Shown: positions 7,149 through 15,595 of the stretch, one piece after another
How positions within the stretch are numbered: the first letter of the stretch is position 1
How the letters are laid out: each line of letters starts with the position of its first letter
From: DATFMP01 sp035266845
GTDB taxonomy: Bacteria; SAR324; JACQKK01
Direction of reading: 5' to 3'
Length of the DNA stretch: 15,737 bases
NCBI GenBank assembly: GCA_035266845.1
Contig: DATFMP010000069.1
Coordinates: 1 to 15,737 of the forward strand
Made by a program: the position numbers and the translations under genes
Notes under the pieces: generated by a model
The model's input: the letters and a program-made list of their open reading frames with translations, nothing else
Database searches by the model: none
Told to the model about the DNA's origin: nothing

Positions 7149-8008
7149 ATCGCTCGTTCATCGATGCCAGGCTGACCGAATACACGCCGGAGCGGCGCTA
7201 CGGCGGCCTGTTTCGCACCACACTGGTGGCCCTGGCCGAGATCAAGCGCAGCCGCTACCTGATCTGGACGCTGTTCGTGCGGGACTTCAGAGCGCAGATG
7301 CGTCAGAAGGTGCTGAGCTACCTGTGGGCGTTCATCAATCCCCTACTGGCGGTATTCGGCTTCATCGTGCTGAACATCTCCGGCGTGCTGCACCCGGGCA
7401 ATACCGGCGTGGCCTATCCCGTCTACGTGTTCGTGGGCACCAGCATCTGGAACTTCCTGCCCCTCACCGTGGTCTCGATGAGCAACACCCTGCTCAGCCA
7501 GGGGGACCTGATCCTCAAGACCAATGTGCCCAAGATCGCGCTGGCGGTCTCATCGTTGGCCCAGATTGCCTACAACGTGCTGGTGCACCTGATCGTGCTG
7601 GTGCTGGTGCTGGCGGTGTTCCAGATCAAGCCCCATCCGGCGTCGCTGCTGTACGTGGTGGCGCTGCTGCCCATCCTGGTGTTGGGCGCCAGCATCGGCT
7701 TAGCCGTGAGCGTGATGAGCACCATCGCGCGCGACCTGGTCACGATGGTGCAGACTATCCTGCAGTTGCTCATGTATCTGACCCCCGTGGTGTATGTGGC
7801 CCGCTCGCTGGACAACTCGCTGATCCAGAAGCTGATCTGGTGGAATCCGCTCAGCTACCTGGTGGATGTGCCGCGCAGCCTGCTGCTGGAGGGTACCACC
7901 CATCTGGGGAAGGGCTTCGGCCTCAGCACGCTGTTTACCGTGGCCATGCTGATGATCTGTGCCCGGGTCTTCTACATCCTGCAGGACCTCATCGCGGAGC
8001 GGCTGTAA
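7145..8008 (+). CDS. wzm: ABC-2-type polysaccharide exporter permease (Wzm-like)
   Basis: A 287-residue integral membrane protein. A cytoplasmic N-terminus ends with the LIWTLFVRDFRAQMRQKVLSYLWAFINPLL segment, the amphipathic interface motif of Wzm/KpsM/TagG permeases. It is followed by about six hydrophobic helices, among them LAVFGFIVLNISGVL, YVFVGTSIWNFLPLTVV, VLVHLIVLVLVLAVF, LLPILVLGASIGLAV, TILQLLMYLTPVVYVA and LFTVAMLMICARVFYIL. The conserved LTPVVY and WNPLSYLVDVPRSLLLEG blocks are present. It forms the inner-membrane channel for export of an undecaprenyl-linked glycan. The start ATG 7145 overlaps the preceding stop, and its own stop overlaps the start of the ATPase gene (TAATG at 8006-8010). 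Confidence 0.93.
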   Translation: MNRSFIDARLTEYTPERRYGGLFRTTLVALAEIKRSRYLIWTLFVRDFRAQMRQKVLSYLWAFINPLLAVFGFIVLNISGVLHPGNTGVAYPVYVFVGTSIWNFLPLTVVSMSNTLLSQGDLILKTNVPKIALAVSSLAQIAYNVLVHLIVLVLVLAVFQIKPHPASLLYVVALLPILVLGASIGLAVSVMSTIARDLVTMVQTILQLLMYLTPVVYVARSLDNSLIQKLIWWNPLSYLVDVPRSLLLEGTTHLGKGFGLSTLFTVAMLMICARVFYILQDLIAERL

Positions 8009-9303
8009 TGGGCAACTGGTCGGTTCGCGTGGAAGGGCTGAGCAAGAAGTTCGGCAAGACCGTGCGGCAGAACCTCAAGTACGGGCTGCTCGATAGCGGC
8101 CGTCGTTTGATCGGGATGGGCAAGGACTCCAGCCATCTGCGCCCGGGCGAGTTCTGGGCGTTGGATGACGTGAACTTCGAGCTCAAGCCCGGCGATGGGC
8201 TGGGTATCATGGGCGTCAACGGCTCGGGCAAGACGACGCTGTTGCGCATCCTCAACGGCGTGTTCTCGCCGGACCGCGGCCGGGCGGCCTTCCGGGGCTC
8301 GATCGGCGCACTGATTGCGGCGGGCGCGGGCTTTTCGCCGCTGCTGACCGGGCGCGAGAACGTGTACGTCAACGGCACGATCCTGGGCATGCGGCCCAAG
8401 GAGATCTCGCGCCAGTTCGACGAGATCGTCCAGTTCTCCGGGCTGGAGGAATTTATCGACATGCCCGTGCGCAACTACTCCAGCGGCATGGCGGTGCGGC
8501 TTGGCTTTGCCGTCGCCGTGCTGGGCAATCCGGACGTGCTGCTGGTGGACGAGGTGCTGGCCGTGGGGGACTTCAGCTTCCAGAAGCGTTGCTTCGAGCG
8601 CATCCTGGAGCTGCTCAAGAATGGCACCACCGTCATTTTTGTCTCGCACTCCATCGGCGCCGTGTGGTCCGTCTGCAACCAGGGGCTCTTCCTGAATAAG
8701 GGCAAGAGCAGCGGCATGCAGCCCGTGGAGGAGACCTGTCGTGCCTATGAACTGGAGAGCTACCGCGACCTGCTGTCCTCGGATGGCTCGGCGGCGCCGC
8801 CCACGATGGAGGACGGGCCCGACGGCGGCGTTGTGCTGACGGGCGGCGAGGATCGCCCGGTGCGCGTCACGCGCTTCCGCATGTGCGATGTGGAGACGGG
8901 CAGCACCAAGTGGGAGTTCGACTTCCGCGAGCCGCTGATGCTCAAGATGGAGGTCGTCGTGCGGGAGTCGATCCCCGATGCGCTGTTCCGCTACTCCTTC
9001 AATGCCGTGCACTACAAGTTCATCGCCGCCACCGACAGCGCCTACTCTGACGGCATCGGCATCACGGCAGTGGAGCCGGGGCGCTACGTGGTCACGACGA
9101 TCCTGCGCGACCAGAGCTTCCACCCCGGCACGTACTCGGTCAACCTCGCCGTGTGCCGCAAGGGTGTTGGCATCCACCTGTTCACGCAGCAGAACGCCGG
9201 GCGGTTCATCATCAAGCCCATCCGCGATCGCTTTCTCTATGACAGCGATGGGCCGTCGGTGGTGCACTTCGACGCGGCATACCAACTCGAAAAGCAGGCG
9301 TAG
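8008..9303 (+). CDS. wzt: Polysaccharide exporter ATPase with C-terminal recognition domain (Wzt-like)
   Basis: A 431-residue protein. The nucleotide-binding domain (about 1-245) has Walker A GVNGSGKTT (69-77), an SIGALIAAGAGFSPLLTGRENVYVNG block (98-123), signature YSSGMAVRL (157-165), Walker B VLLVDEVLA (177-185) and H-loop His214. These features are specific to the O-antigen/teichoic acid exporter class. Residues about 270-431 form an extra, beta-rich domain (PVRVTRFRMCDVETGSTKWEFDF and so on, ending VVHFDAAYQL) like Wzt_C. In E. coli O8/O9a and Klebsiella O12 that domain binds the capped non-reducing end of the glycan before export. This length therefore predicts a terminally modified polysaccharide. 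The start ATG overlaps the stop of the permease gene. Confidence 0.93.
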   Translation: MGNWSVRVEGLSKKFGKTVRQNLKYGLLDSGRRLIGMGKDSSHLRPGEFWALDDVNFELKPGDGLGIMGVNGSGKTTLLRILNGVFSPDRGRAAFRGSIGALIAAGAGFSPLLTGRENVYVNGTILGMRPKEISRQFDEIVQFSGLEEFIDMPVRNYSSGMAVRLGFAVAVLGNPDVLLVDEVLAVGDFSFQKRCFERILELLKNGTTVIFVSHSIGAVWSVCNQGLFLNKGKSSGMQPVEETCRAYELESYRDLLSSDGSAAPPTMEDGPDGGVVLTGGEDRPVRVTRFRMCDVETGSTKWEFDFREPLMLKMEVVVRESIPDALFRYSFNAVHYKFIAATDSAYSDGIGITAVEPGRYVVTTILRDQSFHPGTYSVNLAVCRKGVGIHLFTQQNAGRFIIKPIRDRFLYDSDGPSVVHFDAAYQLEKQA

Positions 9304-9307
9304 CCAA

Positions 9308-10162
9308 ATGCGTTTCGTTCCCCATTGGGTCAAACAGGTCGTGCGCCGGCTGGTGGCCCGCAAACTGCCCACACTCAGCGACGAGTTCGCCGCGTGCATT
9401 GAGCGGGAGCCGAACATCGCCCGCTATCTGAATCGCTTGGCACAAACTGCAGATCTGGCGACCCTGGCGGATGCCGTGGATCCCGCGCTGATCGATGCCA
9501 TCTCGCGGGAGCCCAAGCTTGCCATCAACCTCGGCATTCTCGCCAATGACCTGGGTCAGGCGCAGTCCATGCGGCAGGGCCGGCCAGTCGCGGCGGACGG
9601 GTCCCCGATTCCCTGGTTCACCTACCCGGCGGTCGAGTACCTGTCGCAGTGGGACTTCACGGGCAAACAGGTCTTCGAATATGGTTCCGGCTTTTCCACC
9701 ATCTACTGGAGCCGATGTGGTGCCCAGGTCACCTCCGTGGACCACAATCGGCAATGGCTGGACGAAGTGGCGGGATTTGGCCTGGAAGGCGTCGATCTGC
9801 TGCACCACACCGAACGCGACGCATACGCGGGGGCCATCAACGGACCCGGGCGCTCGTTTGACGTCGTGGTGGTGGACGGGGTGTGGCGGGAGGACTGTGT
9901 GCGGGCCTGCGTGGCCCACGTGGCGCCTTCCGGCTTTGTGATCCTGGACAATGCCGATTGGTATTGGCGCGCCGGCAATTACCTTCGCGAGCAGGGCTTT
10001 CTGGAGGTGTCGTTCAGCGGTTTTGCGCCAATCAACCATTACGTAAGCACGACATCCCTGTTTTTTCCGGGACGGCAGACGCCCCAGGCAAATTTCCAGG
10101 CCCCTCGTCCGAAGGGAGGTAGGCCGCTATCTGCGGAAGAGGAGTCCGACCCAATGTTCTGA
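9308..10162 (+). CDS. Class I SAM-dependent methyltransferase
   Basis: A 284-residue protein starting at ATG 9308, four bases after the wzt stop. Residues 118-192 form the SAM-binding core: QVFEYGSGFSTIYWSRCG (motif I, E-x-G-S-G), VTSVDHNRQW (acidic end of strand 2) and FDVVVVDGVWREDC (motif of strand 4). The following VAPSGFVILDNADW is strand 5. The N-terminal 100 residues are helical, with no recognised domain. The C-terminus carries a Pro/Arg-rich tail. It is coupled to the exporter genes, so it probably methylates a sugar of the exported glycan, possibly the chain-terminating one. Acceptor and position are unknown. Confidence 0.85.
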   Translation: MRFVPHWVKQVVRRLVARKLPTLSDEFAACIEREPNIARYLNRLAQTADLATLADAVDPALIDAISREPKLAINLGILANDLGQAQSMRQGRPVAADGSPIPWFTYPAVEYLSQWDFTGKQVFEYGSGFSTIYWSRCGAQVTSVDHNRQWLDEVAGFGLEGVDLLHHTERDAYAGAINGPGRSFDVVVVDGVWREDCVRACVAHVAPSGFVILDNADWYWRAGNYLREQGFLEVSFSGFAPINHYVSTTSLFFPGRQTPQANFQAPRPKGGRPLSAEEESDPMF

Positions 10163-10476
10163 TGCAGACGACGATCTAGAAGTAACGAAATGGCTCCAAT
10201 GCACTGCTCTGCCGACGCGACCCTTGTGCTGAGCGGTGGGACCGCGCTTGGAGGCAACGAAGCTAGCCAGTAGGGTCAGAAGGGAGCGCAGAATGGGCCA
10301 GAGGAGGAAATCTGGTGGAGATAAGCATGATTGGGTTGTGGACGATGCCAATCCAAGTAGGCTTGGTCGGCCCTTGTCCCGTGTGGGGCTGCTGTCCAAG
10401 GCCTGTGGGGCCTACCGCCGAACGGATGACTTTATAACCTCCCATTGTCTGCGTCGCTGCATGACGAAGATTATCG
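10163..10476. other. 314-bp gap inside the polysaccharide cluster, no recognised gene
   Basis: This stretch is visibly less G+C-rich than its neighbours and lacks their codon pattern. It holds two small plus-strand frames with plausible ribosome-binding sites: 69 codons from ATG 10293 (AGGGAG at 10281-10286), running into the next gene to 10502, and 36 codons from ATG 10327 (GGTGGAG at 10314-10320). Neither resembles a protein I know. There is no clear promoter, terminator, tRNA or insertion-sequence end. It may be a leader for the downstream genes or a scar of an exchange between clusters. Confidence 0.5.
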
Positions 10477-11895
10477 ATGCCACTCGTCCCCATGCGCGCT
10501 GAGAGCGAAAGCGCTCCCACCATCCTCTTGGTGAACCCCATCTCGCGACGGGGGCACCTGGACGCGTACGCGCGGCTGTACGCGCGGGCGTTTCTGGAGC
10601 TGGGCTGCCGGGTGCTGTTGATGGCCCGCGGCGACGCCGGGGCAGCGGCATACATCGCGCGCTGCGGTGGCGACCTGGCCGGGCGTTTCCGCTACGTGGC
10701 GCTGGGCGGTGCCGCGCCGGACGGCAGCGACCCCAGCGACCGCAGCGGCCTCTCCGCGCTGAGACGGGCACGGCTGGTATGGCAGGAGGAGGGGCCCGGC
10801 GGCGTGCTGGAGCGACTGCTCACCATTGGCGCGGGGCGGTTGTCGCGGCTGCGGCCCGCACGGACGGCGGGCCGGGATGGTGCAGGCGGGGCCGGATGGG
10901 CAGCGCGCCTGCACCGCCGGCTGTTCCCGGATGCACGCCGGGTCGGCTTTGTGCCCTGGGTGCGGCGCATTGCGGCGCTGGAGGCCGCCCAGGGCGTCCG
11001 TGCGGACCTGGTGTTCTTCCTCTACCTGGACCTGATGGGCCAGGGACGCCGCAACCGCAAGGCACTCTCGCGCCGACTGCACAGCCCCTGGTCGGGCATC
11101 CTCTTCCATCCACGGGAGGCCGATGCGGTGGAGCGCGAGGGCGTGGAGGGGTACTTCCGCACGCGCAGCGCCAGTGGCGCCCTGTTCCTGGTACCGCGCT
11201 TGGTGGAGGCTTACGAGCGGGCGCTGCCCGGGTTGTGCATCGTGTCCGGGCCGGACGTGGCGGACACGGAGCTGCCGGACACGCGCTTCGGGCTGGCCGA
11301 GGCGCTGCGCCGCCGGGCGGGCGACCGGGTGGTCGTCTCGCAACTGGGCGTGCTGAGGCCGCACAAGGGTGTGATGGATCTGCTGGCGGTGATCGAACGG
11401 GCTGACCCCGCGCGCTACTTCTTCGCGCTGGTGGGGCAGGTGGAATGGGAGGGCTTCGGCAGCGATGAGCCCCGCCTGCGCCGGTTCTGGGACGCCCCCC
11501 CGGCCAACGTACTCACGCATGCGGGGTATGTGGACGACGAGCGCGACTACAACTCGCTGATCGAGGCGACGGACGTGATCTACGCCGTGTATCGGGATTT
11601 CAACGACAGCAGCAACAGCCTCACCAAGGCCGCGGCTTTTCGCCGGCCCGTGCTGGTGAGCGAGGGCACGCTGATGGCCCAGCGCGTGCTTGCCGTGAAC
11701 ATCGGGGCCACGGCGCCATCCGCGCAGCCGGAGGCGATTCTGGCCGCGCTGGAGGCGCTAAGCCAGCGGCCGCGGGAGTCCTTCGGCTTCGATGCTTACG
11801 CGGCCGAGCACTCCCTGGAGGCCCTCAAGGATACGCTGGCCGCGGCCCTGCCCCGCTGGTGCGGTGCGGCAGTCGGAGCGGAGGCGTGGCAATGA
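10477..11895 (+). CDS. GT4-like glycosyltransferase
   Basis: A 472-residue protein. Its N-terminal part, TILLVNPISRRGHLDAYARLYARAFLELGCRVLLMA (15-50), is a Rossmann domain with the early Gly/His loop (GHL) common in GT-B enzymes. A long, Arg-rich, Ala/Gly-rich middle part follows (80-160). The C-terminal domain has VVVSQLGVLRPHKGVMDLLAVI (286-306), the G-x-x-R-x-x-KG block of family 4 transferases, then FFALVGQVEW, NVLTHAGYVDDERDYNSLIEATDVIYAVY and SSNSLTKAAAFRRPVLVSE, which takes the E-x(7)-E nucleotide-sugar region in altered form. The start is ATG 10477; ATG 10492 is an alternative, and neither has a strong ribosome-binding site. The stop overlaps the rmlB start (ATGA). Donor and acceptor are unknown. 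Confidence 0.78.
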   Translation: MPLVPMRAESESAPTILLVNPISRRGHLDAYARLYARAFLELGCRVLLMARGDAGAAAYIARCGGDLAGRFRYVALGGAAPDGSDPSDRSGLSALRRARLVWQEEGPGGVLERLLTIGAGRLSRLRPARTAGRDGAGGAGWAARLHRRLFPDARRVGFVPWVRRIAALEAAQGVRADLVFFLYLDLMGQGRRNRKALSRRLHSPWSGILFHPREADAVEREGVEGYFRTRSASGALFLVPRLVEAYERALPGLCIVSGPDVADTELPDTRFGLAEALRRRAGDRVVVSQLGVLRPHKGVMDLLAVIERADPARYFFALVGQVEWEGFGSDEPRLRRFWDAPPANVLTHAGYVDDERDYNSLIEATDVIYAVYRDFNDSSNSLTKAAAFRRPVLVSEGTLMAQRVLAVNIGATAPSAQPEAILAALEALSQRPRESFGFDAYAAEHSLEALKDTLAAALPRWCGAAVGAEAWQ

Positions 11896-12998
11896 GCGGT
11901 TTCTCACGAGACCCAGCGGGAGAGGCCACGATGTCCAAGCGGACGACGGAAGCGGGCCGTGTGCTGCTGACCGGTGGCTGCGGCTTCATCGGCTCCCATC
12001 TCGTCGAGCGCCTCATTGCTGAAGGCTATGCGGTGCTGAACCTTGATCTGCTCACCTACGCCGGCAATCCGGAGAACGTGGCCAGCGTCGAGGCCCACCC
12101 TGCGTACCGCTTTGTGCAGGCCGACATCTGCGATGGCGCGGCGTTTGGGGCCCTGCTGGCCGAGTGGCACCCCGACGTGGTCTTCAACCTCGCGGCCGAA
12201 TCGCACGTAGACCGCTCCATTGATGACGCGGCGCCCTTCCTCAGCACGAACATCCTGGGGGTTCACGCGCTGCTGGAGGCATCCCTGGCGCACTGGCGCA
12301 CGCTGGGTGCGGACGCGCAGGCGGCCTTCCGCTTCATCCAGATGTCCACGGATGAAGTGTATGGCTCCATCGCGGAGGGCGAGTTCACGGAGGCCAGCAG
12401 CTATCAGCCCAACTCGCCCTATGCAGCATCCAAGGCGGCGGGAGACCACCTGACGCGGGCCTACCAGGTCACCTTCGGGCTGCCCACGCTGATCGTGCAC
12501 GCTTCGAACACCTATGGCCCCCGCCAGTACCCCGAGAAGATGATTCCGCACATGATCACCTGTGCGCTGAACGACCGCGCCCTGCCGGTCTATGGGCAGG
12601 GGATGCAGGTGCGGGACTGGATGTACGTGGAGGACCTCGCCGGCGGCCTGGCCCGCGTGGTGGCCCAGGGCCGACCCAGTGCAATCTACAACTTCTCCGG
12701 CGGCCAGGAGCGCCAGAACATCGACACCGTGCGCGGCATCTGCCGCCTGCTGGATCGGCTGGCGCCGGGCGAGCAGCCCCGGGAAGCCGCGATCGTATTC
12801 GTCACGGACCGCCCCGGCCACGACTTCCGCTATGCCATGTCCCACGCCAGGGTGAGCACCGAACTGGGCTGGACGCCGCAGACCGGTTTCGCTGAGGGAT
12901 TGGAGCGTACCGTAGGCTGGTACCTGGAGCACCTGGACTGGATCGAGCAAGTGCAAGGGCGCGGCTATCGCCAGGAACGCATCGGAAGGGGGCGCTGA
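11892..12998 (+). CDS. rmlB: dTDP-glucose 4,6-dehydratase
   Basis: A 368-residue extended short-chain dehydrogenase that turns dTDP-glucose into dTDP-4-keto-6-deoxyglucose, using bound NAD. Visible are the GGCGFIG NAD loop (28-34), NLAAESHVDRSI (99-110), STDEVYG with the catalytic Thr-Asp-Glu (152-158), Y177-A-A-S-K181, ASNTYGPRQYPEKMIPHM and RDWMYVEDLAGGL. All are RmlB-specific. Two starts are possible: ATG 11892 overlaps the previous stop (ATGA) and has CGGAGG seven bases before it, while ATG 11931 has GGGAGAGG and leaves a shorter N-terminus (355 residues) closer to the family norm. I list the coupled one. The GTG of rmlA follows two bases after the stop. Confidence 0.95.
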   Translation: MSGFSRDPAGEATMSKRTTEAGRVLLTGGCGFIGSHLVERLIAEGYAVLNLDLLTYAGNPENVASVEAHPAYRFVQADICDGAAFGALLAEWHPDVVFNLAAESHVDRSIDDAAPFLSTNILGVHALLEASLAHWRTLGADAQAAFRFIQMSTDEVYGSIAEGEFTEASSYQPNSPYAASKAAGDHLTRAYQVTFGLPTLIVHASNTYGPRQYPEKMIPHMITCALNDRALPVYGQGMQVRDWMYVEDLAGGLARVVAQGRPSAIYNFSGGQERQNIDTVRGICRLLDRLAPGEQPREAAIVFVTDRPGHDFRYAMSHARVSTELGWTPQTGFAEGLERTVGWYLEHLDWIEQVQGRGYRQERIGRGR

Positions 12999-13000
12999 GC

Positions 13001-13885
13001 GTGGCTTCGGATCTGCTGGGCATCGTGCTGGCGGGCGGAAGCGGCACCCGGCTGGCGCCGTTGACGACGGCCGTCAGCAAGCAACTGCTGCCGGTCTACG
13101 ACAAGCCGATGATCTACTATCCGATCTCGGTGCTCATGCTGAGCGAGATCCGGGACATCCTGATCATCTCCACCCCGCGCGACCTGCCGCAGTACCGCGC
13201 CCTGCTGGGCGATGGCGAGGCGTTCGGGGTGCGCTTCAGCTACGCGGAGCAGGCGCAGCCGAATGGCCTGGCCGAGGCATTCCTGATCGCCGGGGCGCAG
13301 GTGCAGGGCCGGCGCTCGGCGCTGGTGCTGGGCGATAACCTGTTCTATGGCGAGGGCTTCACGGATCACCTCGCACGGGCGGCCCTGCGCGACCGGGGTG
13401 CCACCGTGTTCAGCTATCCGGTGCACAATCCCTCGGCCTTCGGAGTGGTGGAGGTGGACGCATCGGGCCGCGCGTGCTCCATCGAGGAGAAACCCGTCAC
13501 GCCGCGCTCCAATCAGGCGGTGGTGGGGCTCTACTTCTACGACGAGCGCGTGCTGGACTTCGCACGGGAGATCAAGCCATCGGAGCGGGGAGAACTGGAG
13601 ATCACGGATATCAACCAGCGCTACCTGGAACTCGGTGAACTGCAGGTGGAGCAGCTCGGGCGGGGCTTCGCCTGGCTGGACACGGGCACGCTGGCGTCCA
13701 TGCTCGATGCCAACAACTTCGTCGCCACCCTGCAGCGGCGTCAGGGCATGCGCATCGCTTGCCTGGAGGAGATCGCGCTGCACAAGCGCTGGGTCTCCGA
13801 GGGCGACGTGTTGGCGCAGGCGGAACGGTTCAAGAACTCGGAATACGGCCAGTATCTGCGCGACCTGATCGAACGCGGCTATTGA
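13001..13885 (+). CDS. rmlA: Glucose-1-phosphate thymidylyltransferase
   Basis: A 294-residue enzyme, the normal length, joining glucose-1-phosphate and dTTP to give dTDP-glucose and pyrophosphate. Motifs are LAGGSGTRLAPLT (nucleotide-binding loop, 10-22), SKQLLPVYDKPMIYYP (26-41), QPNGLAEAFLIA (86-97), LGDNLFYG (110-117), EEKP, and ELEITDINQRYLELGEL near 200. GTG 13001 is the start, with the GGAAGGGGG purine run eight bases upstream. It feeds RmlB, encoded just before it. Together they give dTDP-4-keto-6-deoxyglucose, the branch point to dTDP-L-rhamnose, dTDP-fucosamines and other 6-deoxy sugars. rmlC and rmlD are absent here. Confidence 0.95.
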   Translation: MASDLLGIVLAGGSGTRLAPLTTAVSKQLLPVYDKPMIYYPISVLMLSEIRDILIISTPRDLPQYRALLGDGEAFGVRFSYAEQAQPNGLAEAFLIAGAQVQGRRSALVLGDNLFYGEGFTDHLARAALRDRGATVFSYPVHNPSAFGVVEVDASGRACSIEEKPVTPRSNQAVVGLYFYDERVLDFAREIKPSERGELEITDINQRYLELGELQVEQLGRGFAWLDTGTLASMLDANNFVATLQRRQGMRIACLEEIALHKRWVSEGDVLAQAERFKNSEYGQYLRDLIERGY

Positions 13886-14865
13886 TGCAACGATCCGGAA
13901 TCCAAGGCATGCTACGGTTCTGCACCCTCTTCGACATGCGCTACGCCACGCGCGCCCTGGCTATGCTGGAAAGCCTGGAGGCGCACTGCCGCGTGCCCAA
14001 AGCCGTGACTATCCTGGCGCTGGACGATCAGGTGCCACTGTTGCTGGCGCGGTTGGGGCGCCCGGAGTGGCGCGTGCTGCGCGTGGCCGACCTGCAGGAC
14101 GAGGAGCTCAGCGCCTTGGAGCAGACGCGCCCCCGGCGCGAGTTCTGCTGGACCTGTGCGCCGGCGCTGTCGCACCATATGGTGCACACTGCCGACACCG
14201 GCGACACGGTGATCTATGTGGACGCTGACCTGCTGTTCTTCGCCGATCCGGCCAACCTTCTTGAAGAACTGGGCGAAGACGGCAACATCCTCATCCACGA
14301 GCACCGCTATTCACCGGACCGAATTCAATGGGAATCCGGTTCAGGCCGGTTCAATGTGGGATTCGTGGCCTTCCGGGTGGGAGACGAGGCAAGGGCCTGC
14401 ACGGGCCGTTGGCGCGGGCAGGTGCTCGAGCGCTGCGAGTTGGACCCGGAGCACGGTTATTGTGGGGACCAGGGTTATCTGGACGAATGGCCGAAGCGTT
14501 ACCCCGGCCTGCGCATCCTGCAGAACATCGGCGGAGGCACGGCCCCATGGAACGTCACGGCGTATGAGGTGGGCGGGAGCGCGAGCCAGCCTACGGTGGA
14601 CGGCGTGCCGGTCACGTTCTTCCACTACCACGCGTTCCGCACCGTGGCCGTACCGCCGTTCGGGATTATTGCTGCATATCCAGCCTGGGGGTACGACTTC
14701 ACCCGGAATGCCATCCGGATCCTGTTCCGCAACTACGCCAAGCGGATTCGCACACTTAACCGACGGGTAGCGCGTGCCGGATATTCGCCCACGGCGGATG
14801 TACAACTTTCACCCCGGGTTGCGTTCCGCCGCTTGCGGTCCGGTGACTGCATCCCTGTCATATGA
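13885..14865 (+). CDS. Glycosyltransferase-like protein, GT-A fold with DAD motif
   Basis: A 326-residue protein that resembles the nucleotide-diphospho-sugar transferase superfamily (GT8-like). Residues 10-30, LRFCTLFDMRYATRALAMLES, form the first strand and helix. Residues 108-120, TVIYVDADLLFFAD, carry the D-x-D that binds metal and nucleotide. Next come GRFNVGFVAFRV (154-165), CGDQGYLDEWPKRYP (193-207) and PVTFFHYHAFR, a layout typical of these enzymes. The ATG overlaps the rmlA stop (TGATG, 13883-13887); ATG 13909 is a shorter alternative that starts right at the conserved core, and neither has a clear ribosome-binding site. A role in adding a sugar to the chain is inferred from fold and context. 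Donor unknown. Confidence 0.75.
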   Translation: MQRSGIQGMLRFCTLFDMRYATRALAMLESLEAHCRVPKAVTILALDDQVPLLLARLGRPEWRVLRVADLQDEELSALEQTRPRREFCWTCAPALSHHMVHTADTGDTVIYVDADLLFFADPANLLEELGEDGNILIHEHRYSPDRIQWESGSGRFNVGFVAFRVGDEARACTGRWRGQVLERCELDPEHGYCGDQGYLDEWPKRYPGLRILQNIGGGTAPWNVTAYEVGGSASQPTVDGVPVTFFHYHAFRTVAVPPFGIIAAYPAWGYDFTRNAIRILFRNYAKRIRTLNRRVARAGYSPTADVQLSPRVAFRRLRSGDCIPVI

Positions 14866-14899
14866 TGTTACTGCCGGAACCATTCCAATTGGAGCAATG

Positions 14900-15595
14900 A
14901 TGGAGTCGCTGTTGCACCGTATAGTCAAAGCGATTTGCAGGCGCTCGGGGAAGGCAATTGCCTTCGTATTCAGGGCGAATCAGCTGGGCCTGGTAGGGGA
15001 TCGCGACATCGAATGGGCTTGGGTAGCAGCCAAGTTGCCGATACAGGCTGGCGTCGTGCTGGATCTCGGGCCAGCGACATCCAGCACGCCCCTGATGGCG
15101 GCGTACAAAGCTACCTCAGTGATCGGATTCGACCTCAAGCCGGCTAAAGTGCCTTTTGCCGCGCCCAACCTGACCTACATCCAGGGAGACATCCTCAACG
15201 ATCAGTTGCCTGAAGGCCCGTTCGACACGATCATCAATTGTTCGACGACGGAGCACATTGGATTGTCGGGTCGCTACGGCAACCGGGAGGAGGCGGATGG
15301 GGATCTCACCGCCATGGGGCTGCTGCGGGAAAAGCTGGCCCGGCCCGACGGTCGCATGCTCTTCACGATCCCGGTAGGCATCGATGGAGTCTACCGCCCG
15401 TATCACCGCATCTATGGCGCCGAGCGGCTGCCCCGTATCCTGAGCGGATACGAGGTCGTCGAGGAGGCATACTACGCCAAGACCGATGGCGTGAACGTCT
15501 GGAGACCGGTGAGTCGGGAGCGGGCGCTGGCCGTGCAGGGCTCCGATCGGTTCTACGCGTTGGGACTGTTTGTGCTCCAGGCTGTCCACGGCTGA
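14900..15595 (+). CDS. Class I SAM-dependent methyltransferase
   Basis: A 231-residue protein. VVLDLGPATSSTPLMAAY (52-69) is motif I in the form D-x-G-x-x-x-S, followed by SVIGFDLKP (strand 2, acidic Asp78), YIQGDILND (motif II) and FDTIINCSTTEHIGLSGRYG (strand 4 onwards). MLFTIPVGIDGVYRPYHRIYG near 153-173 is strand 5 with a family-specific loop. ATG 14900 has GGAG five bases before it; ATG 14897 is too close to that site, and the frame is open back to GTG 14774 inside the previous gene. Codon use is less G+C-rich than in rmlA, which may mean separate acquisition. Its likely role is methyl transfer to a sugar or acceptor of the polysaccharide. It is the last plus-strand gene. Confidence 0.75.
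   Translation: MESLLHRIVKAICRRSGKAIAFVFRANQLGLVGDRDIEWAWVAAKLPIQAGVVLDLGPATSSTPLMAAYKATSVIGFDLKPAKVPFAAPNLTYIQGDILNDQLPEGPFDTIINCSTTEHIGLSGRYGNREEADGDLTAMGLLREKLARPDGRMLFTIPVGIDGVYRPYHRIYGAERLPRILSGYEVVEEAYYAKTDGVNVWRPVSRERALAVQGSDRFYALGLFVLQAVHG

Noticed and set aside
7324..8007. Extension of the Wzt frame upstream through the permease gene.
   Set aside because: That part is a shadow of the wzm reading frame; ATG 8008 gives the correct Wzt N-terminus and a TAATG overlap.
10412..10419. ops/JUMPstart-like GGCGGTAG sequence.
   Set aside because: It lies on the minus strand, whereas the polysaccharide genes are transcribed on the plus strand, and the rest of the ops consensus is missing.
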